Source of the DNA: Planctomycetota bacterium
Lineage (GTDB): Bacteria > Planctomycetota > B15-G4 > SIAN01
Length of the DNA stretch: 64,000 bases
Assembly (NCBI GenBank): GCA_028289345.1
Contig: JANQQL010000042.1
Span: 356,893-420,892, forward strand
Direction of reading: 5' to 3'
Below are positions 44,486 to 52,032 of the stretch, one piece after another. Below the pieces are notes generated by a model that worked only from the letters and a program-made list of their open reading frames with translations, was not told the DNA's origin and made no database searches. The first letter of the stretch is position 1. Each line of letters begins with the position of its first letter. Position numbers and translations under genes: made by a program.

Positions 44486-46312
44486 TCACTGTCCGGCCGG
44501 ATGCTCTCGTCCGTATTCCGCCCGCGCCTTCATCTGTTGAGCGAGCATGGGGTCGAGGTCTTGCTCTTCCAAGAGCTCGAGGACGCGTGCGTGAGCCTTG
44601 GCGGCGTTCGCCTGATCTCCGCGAGATTCGTGGATCTCGGCCAAGGCTTCTTGGAGAAACACCGAGTTCGGGTAGATCTCAGCGCCAAGTTCCAAAGGAA
44701 TGACGGCCACCTCGGCCCGATCGAGCTTCAAGAACGAGCGGCCCAGCTCGATCAGACTGGCTTCGCTGATCAGCGGGTCGGTTTCATCTCGGGCGTACAG
44801 CACTTCGAACTTGTCCCTCGCTTCCTGCAACTTGCCATCGAACAGCAGTTCGACGGGCGTCGCCGCTCCCTCGTCGTACGGCACGGCACGGATGCTGTCT
44901 TCGCCGGCCTCCATGACCAGTTCGATCACTTGGTCACCTTCCCAGATCCAGCGAACTTTCACGTTGTTCCAGGGGTCCAGTGCTTCGCTGTTGGATTGGG
45001 GAATCAACCGGTACTCCTGGGCGTTCCAAGCGTGCAGGACAAACCAGCCATTCTCTTCCGAGACTCGGAGGGCATCGTTCGGGGTGAGTTCGAAACGGCC
45101 GGTCATGGACGCCTTGTCTGCGTCGCTCAGCTGAGCCATGGATCCCGCTTCTTCTTCCGCGGTCCAGTCGCTCCAGCCTGCCTCCGAGGCAATGGTGTGA
45201 AGCACCGCCTGACACAGCGGAGCGCCGTTCTCGGAGTTGGTCATCACCAGGGCGCCGTAGCCGTGTTCTCGGTGCATGATCGCTTCGCTGTGGAACCCGG
45301 CAATCAATCCGTCGTGACCGAAGTAACCGGGCTTCTCGGTTTGGAACCCCCAACCCGCCGGTTGCTCTTCCACCGGGGACGCCATCGAGCTCGCCAAATC
45401 CATGGAGAGAACCAGGTTCGATTCGTCATGGCAGGAGAGCTGCACTTCGATCAGGAATTTCGCGTAGTCCAGCGGAGTGGTCCAAAGTCCGTTCGCCGCC
45501 GCTGCCACGAATCGGTAGCCACGGTCGGGGTACACCGCGCCGCTGGGGCGATGGCCGAAGCTGGCACGCTTCGCCAACTCCGAGGGCAACCCCTGGGCGA
45601 ACGTGGAAGATTCCATCTCCAGAGGCTCGAGCACCAGCCGGTGAGCCAACTCGGCGAAGCTTTCCCCGGTCCGATCCGTGAGGACCTGCTCGAGAACGAC
45701 GTAGCTTCCTTCACAGTAGCGGTGGCCGAATCGCGGGTGGCGGTCCGTCATGATCTTCGGTGAGTTGGCGGGGAACTCGCCGTTCAAGACTTGCAGGAAA
45801 CTGGGAAGTTGTTCGCCCGCGCCGTAGCCGCGGAACGTGTCCTCTTTCACACCCCCGGTATGACTCAGCAAATGAGGAACGTTGATGAATGCTTCCTTGC
45901 CGCTGTGTTCATTCATCAGCTTCCAGTCGGAGAGGATTTCGTTCACGCTGGTTTCAAGGTCCAACTCTCCTTCTTCGACCAGCGCCAGGGCGACGGCCGC
46001 GGCGACCGGTTTGCTTAGGGAGCCCCCCATGAACAAGGTGTCTTCGGTGATGGCGGTGTCCGATCCTTTGCGAGCCGTTCCGTAGCCACGGAACCATGCC
46101 ACCTCGGAATCCTCAATCATCACCACGGCAACTCCGGGCACGTGGAGTTGCTGCATCAGCACGTCCAAAGGAAGACCGGGCGCACCCTCGACCGCCCTGG
46201 CCGAGCGGACGTGGTTCTCGATGCTCTGGATCAGGTCGTCGGACACCGCCGCATGGGAGCCACTGGCGGTGGTCAGGCTCAGGATGGTGAGCAGGCAAGC
46301 AAGGGATTTCAT
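44486..46312 (-). CDS. Serine beta-lactamase-like hydrolase with C-terminal TPR-like region
   Basis: A 608-residue exported protein with signal peptide MKSLACLLTILSLTTASGSHA. The class C beta-lactamase/DD-peptidase fold spans about 35-380: SxxK is in GGSLSKP, the second motif is RYCEGSYVV (Tyr kept but Asn replaced by Glu), and the third is GHDG. A lipocalin-like DUF3471-type domain (about 400-490) and a helical repeat region resembling TPR to the end follow. It may be an esterase or peptidase rather than an antibiotic-resistance enzyme. ATG at 46312 has GGAG upstream. Confidence 0.82.
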   Translation of the reverse strand: MKSLACLLTILSLTTASGSHAAVSDDLIQSIENHVRSARAVEGAPGLPLDVLMQQLHVPGVAVVMIEDSEVAWFRGYGTARKGSDTAITEDTLFMGGSLSKPVAAAVALALVEEGELDLETSVNEILSDWKLMNEHSGKEAFINVPHLLSHTGGVKEDTFRGYGAGEQLPSFLQVLNGEFPANSPKIMTDRHPRFGHRYCEGSYVVLEQVLTDRTGESFAELAHRLVLEPLEMESSTFAQGLPSELAKRASFGHRPSGAVYPDRGYRFVAAAANGLWTTPLDYAKFLIEVQLSCHDESNLVLSMDLASSMASPVEEQPAGWGFQTEKPGYFGHDGLIAGFHSEAIMHREHGYGALVMTNSENGAPLCQAVLHTIASEAGWSDWTAEEEAGSMAQLSDADKASMTGRFELTPNDALRVSEENGWFVLHAWNAQEYRLIPQSNSEALDPWNNVKVRWIWEGDQVIELVMEAGEDSIRAVPYDEGAATPVELLFDGKLQEARDKFEVLYARDETDPLISEASLIELGRSFLKLDRAEVAVIPLELGAEIYPNSVFLQEALAEIHESRGDQANAAKAHARVLELLEEQDLDPMLAQQMKARAEYGREHPAGQ

Positions 46313-46507
46313 GAGTTGCTCCGGAGAAGTCATGGTCGGCCGAGCATGGTACTCGCCGAGCGCCCGGTTCGCCGTCGGAATGGGCGAGGAAGGGTCGAGA
46401 GGGGGTCTCTGTGCGAACCAAGAATCCCCTCGAGACGCCGCGGAATGATCGAGGAGACGCAGGATCGAGAGATGCTGGTCCTGCAACCGCGGGTGGGACG
46501 GGAAGGT

Positions 46508-47383
46508 TCAGGTTCCCGAGCCGAGAAACGCGAGCATTGTGGGAATGGTGATTGCCGCGAGGAGAGTGCTGAAGACGATCGTTGACGCCACCAGGCCCGG
46601 GTGGGATCCGTAACGACGGGCGATGACGTAGTTGATCACCGCGGAAGGCATGACTGCGTGCAGCAGAAGCACCTTCCGAGTCATCTCCGACACCGGCAGG
46701 GCGGTGACGAAAGCCGTGGCCACCAGCAGGCCCATGCCGAAGCGCACCGCGCAGGCCTGCAGCGAGCCGTGAAGATCGACGACGGACAAGGACCGGAGTT
46801 GGATCCCCAGGGTCAGCAGCATGAGGGGGATCGCCATTTGGGCCAGCATGTCGATGGGAGTGGCGAGAAGACTCGGCAGCTTGGTCCCCGTCAACGACAC
46901 CGTGACGCCGGCCGCGAACGCGAGGAACAGCGGATTGCGCAACGCTTCTCCTCCGCCGCCGGCTCCTTTCGCGATCCAGATTCCCGCTGTGGAATGCATG
47001 AGCCCCATGGCCACGAAAACCAGGGTTGCTGCTTGCAGGCCCGCTTCGCCAAACGCGAGCTGGCAGCAGGGAAGCGGCAGGTTGCCGGCGTTCCAGAAGG
47101 TGGCGGCAAGGACGAAGCCGCGCAGCTCCGGTCGCTTGCGAGCGATGGCCCAAGCCACCAGTCCGGTGCATAGCGCGATGCAGAACGCGCCTCCGACCGG
47201 TTCCAGCCAGCCGGGTTTGCGGAAGTCCATCGCGGCCAGTGAACGGAAGATCAGCGCCGGAGAAGTCACGGTCAGCGCCAGGTTGGACAAGGTGGCGACG
47301 TCGGGGTTCTGGCACCGGGCGAGCCAGTAGCCGAGAGCAACGATGCCGAAGACCGGCACGATGGTTTCCAAGACGAGGGTCAT
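46508..47383 (-). CDS. AEC family transporter (auxin efflux carrier-like)
   Basis: A 291-residue membrane protein with about ten predicted helices in two repeats. The N-terminal IVPVFGIVALGYWLA, the break-helix proline motif FWNAGNLPLPCC and the second-half AVMPSAVINYVIA are characteristic of AEC/PIN-like carriers of organic acids. The ATG overlaps the stop of elp3 as ATGA, so the two genes are coupled, although no shared role is obvious. Confidence 0.87.
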   Translation of the reverse strand: MTLVLETIVPVFGIVALGYWLARCQNPDVATLSNLALTVTSPALIFRSLAAMDFRKPGWLEPVGGAFCIALCTGLVAWAIARKRPELRGFVLAATFWNAGNLPLPCCQLAFGEAGLQAATLVFVAMGLMHSTAGIWIAKGAGGGGEALRNPLFLAFAAGVTVSLTGTKLPSLLATPIDMLAQMAIPLMLLTLGIQLRSLSVVDLHGSLQACAVRFGMGLLVATAFVTALPVSEMTRKVLLLHAVMPSAVINYVIARRYGSHPGLVASTIVFSTLLAAITIPTMLAFLGSGT

Positions 47384-49179
47384 GCCGGGAGCAGCGGTTT
47401 CTTGTGATACCGATCGTGCTTGACGTAGCCGAGAGCTTCGTAGTAGCGGCGAGTCCCGACCGCGGAGATCACCGCGATTTGCTCGTGGTGGTGTCGGCGG
47501 GCAATCGCTTCACAATTCTCGACCAGCCTCCGGCCGACTCCCCCGTGTTGGGATTTCCTCGCATCACGCTCTCCGAGCGCTGCGAGCTCGCCGTACACGT
47601 GAACCTCGCGGATGATCGCCGCTCTGCCGAGTTCCGGGACGAAACTGGCTTGCTCCGGGAGAAACAAGCGTGCGAAGCCGACCAGTTCGTCCTGCTCGGT
47701 GAGGCATTCGAGAAAGAACTCACGACCCGTGGAGACCGGATACTCGTGGGTGGGGAACGTCAGGGAGTGGAAGGCGGGGATGGGGCGCCGGATCTGACGA
47801 GAGCGGATCTCTCGCAGCGGCAACTCTCGACGATGCAATTCGGACTCGACGACTTCTCGCAGGTTGTTGGTTTTGCTTCCCACGACGATGTCGTGAGAGG
47901 GAATGTCGCGGACCATGCGCGTGACGCGGCAGAAGCGAGGAACGCTGCTCAGGCAGCGAACCAGGACGTCGATCAATTCGTCATCGGAGTAGGGTCGCCA
48001 GTCTCCTCGTTCGTAGAACGCCATCAACTCGGCGCTCTCTAGCAAACTGCACGGGTAGATCTTCAATTCGTCAGGACAGATTGCCGGGTCCGAGAACAAG
48101 CGCTGGAAGTCTGCCACGTCCTGCTCCGGATCGGAGCCCAACAAGTTCGGCATCCAGTGCGCGTGAATTTTGAAGCCGGCGGCGCGCAGGCGCTGCAATG
48201 CGCTCCGCGTCGTGGCCACATCGTGGCCTCGCTGGTTGGCCCGCAGGACCGCGTTGCTCAGACTTTGCACACCGATCTGGACTTTGGTGGCACCCAGGCG
48301 TCGAATCCGCTGCACCTCTTGTTCGCTGGTGCAGTCCGGACGGGTTTCGACGACCAATCCCACACATCGGCAACGAGAGCGGGCGTTGTCGCGATGCACC
48401 AGGCTCAGTTCGTTCCACGTGGCGACTTCGGAGTCCCCGAGGCCTCCGTTCGTTTCCCCGCGCTGGTGTTCGCTGATGACTTCGTTGTAGCTGCGGGTCA
48501 GTCGGTTGCCGTGGAGGGTTTCGGGCAGCTCTTCTTCGGAGGGAAGCGGGGCTGCCGCCATGACCCGATGGCGCGACTCGGCGTCAGCGGCAGAAAAGTC
48601 ATTCATGGCATCGAAGCAACGCTTCACGAACCAGATCTGGTAGGCCTCGGGATAGGAAGACCAGGTTCCTCCCAGAATGATGAGTTCCACCTTGTCGAGG
48701 GGATGACCGTTGCGATGAAACGCTCGCAGCCGTGACCAGGTTTGCCGGTAGGGGTCGAACTCGTTTTGGAACGCCCGCTGGGCGCCGGGCTCCATGGACA
48801 AGTAGCTCTTCGGCATCCGGGTGTCGTTCGGACAGAACACACAAGTCCCCGGGCAGGGAAACGGCTTGGTCAACACCGTCACCGGCGCGACTCCACTGGA
48901 GGTTCGCACCGGTTTCATGCGCAGCTTGCGAAGAAACTCCGATTCCTCTTCCTGCCAGCCCAAGGAAGGGGCCAGGGTGCGATAGGCGAGGATCAGGTCA
49001 GACTTGGAGAACATTCCGTGGGAGTGAGGGTGGCGACGAACGATTCGGTCGAACGTGGTTGCGTCCAGGGACTCCGCGGCGCGGATGTCCTTGAGAATGG
49101 CCACCAGCTGATCCTCCCACGCATCGAGTCGACCGTGGTAGGAAGTGGGTTTCGGCAAGCGATGCAGCGTGGGTTCCAT
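47380..49179 (-). CDS. elp3: Elp3-like tRNA wobble-uridine radical SAM/acetyltransferase
   Basis: A 599-residue bacterial homologue of elongator catalytic subunit Elp3, which adds a carboxymethyl group to C5 of U34 in tRNA. The N-terminal tRNA-binding part is followed by the radical SAM motif CPGTCVFCPND, with iron-sulfur cysteines C-x3-C-x2-C. The ELIILGGTWSSYP region and, at the end, a GNAT acetyltransferase domain with HGGVGRRLVENCEAIA and GYVKHDRY are seen. The ATG at 49179 lacks a Shine-Dalgarno; a frame to 49284 is open but has no homology. It lies 27 bp from a divergent Trm9-like methyltransferase. Confidence 0.93.
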   Translation of the reverse strand: MEPTLHRLPKPTSYHGRLDAWEDQLVAILKDIRAAESLDATTFDRIVRRHPHSHGMFSKSDLILAYRTLAPSLGWQEEESEFLRKLRMKPVRTSSGVAPVTVLTKPFPCPGTCVFCPNDTRMPKSYLSMEPGAQRAFQNEFDPYRQTWSRLRAFHRNGHPLDKVELIILGGTWSSYPEAYQIWFVKRCFDAMNDFSAADAESRHRVMAAAPLPSEEELPETLHGNRLTRSYNEVISEHQRGETNGGLGDSEVATWNELSLVHRDNARSRCRCVGLVVETRPDCTSEQEVQRIRRLGATKVQIGVQSLSNAVLRANQRGHDVATTRSALQRLRAAGFKIHAHWMPNLLGSDPEQDVADFQRLFSDPAICPDELKIYPCSLLESAELMAFYERGDWRPYSDDELIDVLVRCLSSVPRFCRVTRMVRDIPSHDIVVGSKTNNLREVVESELHRRELPLREIRSRQIRRPIPAFHSLTFPTHEYPVSTGREFFLECLTEQDELVGFARLFLPEQASFVPELGRAAIIREVHVYGELAALGERDARKSQHGGVGRRLVENCEAIARRHHHEQIAVISAVGTRRYYEALGYVKHDRYHKKPLLPA

Positions 49180-49206
49180 GGGACCCTGAGGGTACCGTAG
49201 AAGTCG
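49180..49206. promoter_or_regulatory. 27-bp divergent spacer with palindrome between elp3 and trm9-like gene
   Basis: The spacer contains the palindrome ACCCTGAGGGT (49183-49193). Neither start has a Shine-Dalgarno, so the transcripts are probably leaderless or begin inside the opposite gene. A shared promoter or operator is plausible. Confidence 0.35.
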
Positions 49207-49950
49207 ATGAACGCTGCCACCATCGCCAAGCTTCGCGCCTTGAATGCGCACTTTTACCGAGAGGCCGGGCTTTCGTTCGGCCAACGTCGCCAGTCCCCGT
49301 GGACCGGTTGGAAAACCACCTGGCAGCGGGTTTCGTCACGCCCGGGGTTTCTCATGGATGGGGTGCTGGATCTCGGCTGCGGCAACGGCCGGCTCGGAGC
49401 GTTTCTCAATGCGCAATCTTCCCAGCCCCTCCGATGGATCGGTGTCGAGCAGAGTTGGAGTTTGCTGAAGCAGGCTCAACGGGCGGGGAGCGATGCTCTG
49501 ATCCGCGCGGATCTCATGGCGCCCTCACTTCCGCTGCACGGCCACTTCTCGTTGGTGGCGCTTTGCGCGGTCCTTCACCACGTGCCGAGCCGCCGCTTGC
49601 GTCGGCGATTGCTGGCAGCCGCCTTCGATCAGGTGAGGCCCGGGGGTGTTCTCCTGGTCACCTTTTGGCGATTTCTCGACTGCGAGCGGCAACGATCCAA
49701 GATCCGTCCCTGGTCGCTTCTGCAAGGAACTCCCTGGGAGATCGATCCTGCCCAGCTCGAATCTGGAGATCGCCTGCTCTCCTGGGAGACCGGAGAGATC
49801 CTTCGCTACTGCCATGGCAGTGATGCCACCGAACGCAAAGAACTGATCCAATCGCTGCCCTCCTCGGACGTCGACGAGTTCGATGCCGATGGTCGCGAAG
49901 GCAACTTGAATCACTACGTGCTCGTATGGAAGCCGGCCGAGTCATCGTGA
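49207..49950 (+). CDS. Trm9/ABH8-like tRNA methyltransferase
   Basis: A 247-residue SAM-dependent methyltransferase. It resembles Trm9, which methylates cm5U34 to mcm5U34: LNAHFYREAGLSFGQRRQSPW near the start, motif I LDLGCGNG, the VLHHVP post-motif, then the late RYCH and NLNHYVLVW segments match the Trm9 pattern including the substrate-binding region. Its position next to elp3, which makes the substrate group, fits. In eukaryotes Trm9 needs Trm112; no such gene is in the window. Start ATG at 49207 with no Shine-Dalgarno. Confidence 0.72.
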   Translation: MNAATIAKLRALNAHFYREAGLSFGQRRQSPWTGWKTTWQRVSSRPGFLMDGVLDLGCGNGRLGAFLNAQSSQPLRWIGVEQSWSLLKQAQRAGSDALIRADLMAPSLPLHGHFSLVALCAVLHHVPSRRLRRRLLAAAFDQVRPGGVLLVTFWRFLDCERQRSKIRPWSLLQGTPWEIDPAQLESGDRLLSWETGEILRYCHGSDATERKELIQSLPSSDVDEFDADGREGNLNHYVLVWKPAESS

Positions 49951-50100
49951 TCCGCGGAGCCGAGGCCACGAGCCTGGTTCCGCGCACGGCCCCCAAGCCG
50001 GGCCATTCGTTTTCGACGGCTCCCACCGTCTCGCTGCGCGGAGACGCGGAACGACACCAGCGGCGATTCCGGGGACTCCGGAGCGGCGTCGGGCCGAGGC

Positions 50101-50955
50101 TCAGTCGGACATGGGCGTCTTCTGCAGCAGTGGAATGATGGCACTCGAAGGGTGAGCGTTGCGCAAGCTTCCGTATGTGCCATGGGTGTGCAACTCCGAG
50201 GCCAGGGTTTGCATCGCGGTGAAGCTGGCGCGAAGCACGCCGGTTCCCAGGCTGATGCGCTGGACCCCCGCGTCGGCGAGTTCTTGCACCGTCGCCGCGT
50301 CATCGGCCGCTCCATAGGCGTTCAGGGGGCCGCGCACCACCGTGCCGATCGCCTTCAGGGTTTCGAGATCTCCAACCGGAATGGGGTACACGCAATCGGC
50401 TCCGGACTCCAAGTAGGCATTGCCTCGCTCTTGCACCTCTTGAACTCGCTCTTGGTCGGGCTGTTCGCGGGACCGGAGGAACACGTCAACCCGTGCGTTG
50501 ATGACCAATGGCACACCTTCTCGAATGGCCATCTCACGAACCGCGTGAATTCGTTCACACTGTTGGTCCAGGGGGCGCAGTTCCCCTCCTTCGACGAGAC
50601 TGTCTTCCAGGTTGATGCCGACGGCGCCTGCTTCCCAGACTTGTCGCATGTTTTCTGCCAGCGCCTTGGGCTCTTCGGCGAATCCACGCTCGACGTCTGC
50701 AGTGACGGGAACCGAAACGGCGGCGGCGATTTGACGGATCGCCTCTCGCATGGCATCCCACCGCAGGAGCTGCCCATCGTCGTATCCCAAAGAGAACGCG
50801 ACGGCCGCGCTGCTGGTTGCGACCGCCGGGAATCCGGTTCGTTCCATGAGCTTGGCACCGAGGGGGTCCCAGACATTGGCGAGAATCAGCGGCGAACTCG
50901 CGTGATGGAGTTGGCGGAATGCTTCGGCTCGAGCGACCAGAGTGGAACGGTCCAT
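50101..50955 (-). CDS. PEP mutase/isocitrate lyase family protein
   Basis: A 284-residue TIM-barrel enzyme. Signature elements: ILANVWDPLGAKLMERTGFPAVATSS, PVTADVERGF with the metal-binding Asp, GINLEDS, the INARVDVFL strand and GVQRISLGTG. These fit the oxaloacetate decarboxylase/PEP mutase-like group. The KxCG(K/H) loop of true isocitrate lyase is absent. Exact reaction unclear. The ATG at 50955 has AGGAG upstream; the longer open frame has no homology. Confidence 0.82.
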   Translation of the reverse strand: MDRSTLVARAEAFRQLHHASSPLILANVWDPLGAKLMERTGFPAVATSSAAVAFSLGYDDGQLLRWDAMREAIRQIAAAVSVPVTADVERGFAEEPKALAENMRQVWEAGAVGINLEDSLVEGGELRPLDQQCERIHAVREMAIREGVPLVINARVDVFLRSREQPDQERVQEVQERGNAYLESGADCVYPIPVGDLETLKAIGTVVRGPLNAYGAADDAATVQELADAGVQRISLGTGVLRASFTAMQTLASELHTHGTYGSLRNAHPSSAIIPLLQKTPMSD

Positions 50956-51037
50956 GATCGAAACTCCTGAAAAGAGGGGGGAGGCTCGCAGGTCGCCGGA
51001 AACATCTTTCGGCGTCCGATCGGAGTCTCTCTGTCTG

Positions 51038-51931
51038 CTAGCGGCGCCGCCCGTAGGCAATGGCGGTCAAAGTCACCGCGACCCCGCACCATTGGGTCCC
51101 CGTGTATTGTTCTTGGAAGAACAGCATGCCCCAAACGACCGATAGGGTCGGTTGCAACAGGAGGACCAGGCCGACTTGCCAAGCGGGAGCTCGGGAGAGG
51201 TAGGTCGAGATCGCCCACCAGCCGAGTGCTTGGGCAGTCACTCCCAATCCGATCAGTTTGCCCCATTGGCTGGTTTCGTGGGGAATCGAGACTGCGCTTT
51301 CGGTGAGGCTGACCAGCGCCAGGAACACGGTCGTGAAGGTCGAGGCCAAGGTCATGATGACCAGCGCGCTCGGTTGACAGCGCGAACGCCCCGCCCGCTG
51401 CAACGTCAGCAGATAGCTTGCGTAGGCGAGACCGGTCAAGACGCCCATGACCACCCCTTCGGCGTATCGAGGGTGATGTTCGGCGGGCTCGTTGTGGATT
51501 CCCGAAATCGCCAGGATGCCCACCACCCCGAGGGCGGCGGCCACCCAGAATCGCGACGGCAGCCGCTCGCGAAGCAGAGCCAGACTGAGGAACCCGGTAA
51601 AGAACACTTGAGTGTTGCCGAGGATCGTGCCCACCCCGGCGCCACACCAGATCACCGAGCGATGCCAGAAGTAAAGGTCCGCGCAAAACAAGAGACCCGC
51701 CAACGCGGTCCATCCCAGCAGCTCTCGATTGAGGTTCCAGCGATCGCGGCACCAAAGGGCGGCGGCGAACAAGGTGATCGCGCCGAAGGCGGTGCGCCAC
51801 ATCCCCATTGCCGTCGGGCCCAGGGCTGCCGATTCGGTGGCGCCTTCGTCAATCCATTTCACGAAGACCGGCGCCAGGCTGATCATCCCGGCGCCGAGCA
51901 GGAGGAGAGTCGGATTGTGTTCCTTGGCCAT
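51038..51931 (-). CDS. EamA/DMT family transporter
   Basis: A 297-residue membrane protein with ten predicted helices in two EamA repeats. The MISLAPVFVKWIDEG start and the ILGNTQVFFTGFLSLALLRERLP segment are typical of drug/metabolite exporters, and the C-terminal QPTLSVVWGMLFFQEQYTGTQWCG is the second EamA end. The ATG at 51931 is chosen next to the first helix; 51946 is also in frame. Substrate unknown. Confidence 0.85.
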   Translation of the reverse strand: MAKEHNPTLLLLGAGMISLAPVFVKWIDEGATESAALGPTAMGMWRTAFGAITLFAAALWCRDRWNLNRELLGWTALAGLLFCADLYFWHRSVIWCGAGVGTILGNTQVFFTGFLSLALLRERLPSRFWVAAALGVVGILAISGIHNEPAEHHPRYAEGVVMGVLTGLAYASYLLTLQRAGRSRCQPSALVIMTLASTFTTVFLALVSLTESAVSIPHETSQWGKLIGLGVTAQALGWWAISTYLSRAPAWQVGLVLLLQPTLSVVWGMLFFQEQYTGTQWCGVAVTLTAIAYGRRR

Positions 51932-52032
51932 TGGCATGGAATGCATCAACATACCGTGAACGGGTGGTACGCGTGTTCATCGAGTGGGATTCTGATCCCC
52001 TTTGTCCCAGGACAAGAGTGGCCAGTTTGCGG

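Noticed and set aside
50143..50168. TGGCAC...TTGCGC as a possible sigma-54 promoter
   Set aside because: The spacing is about 14 bases instead of the 4-5 needed, and it is inside a coding gene.
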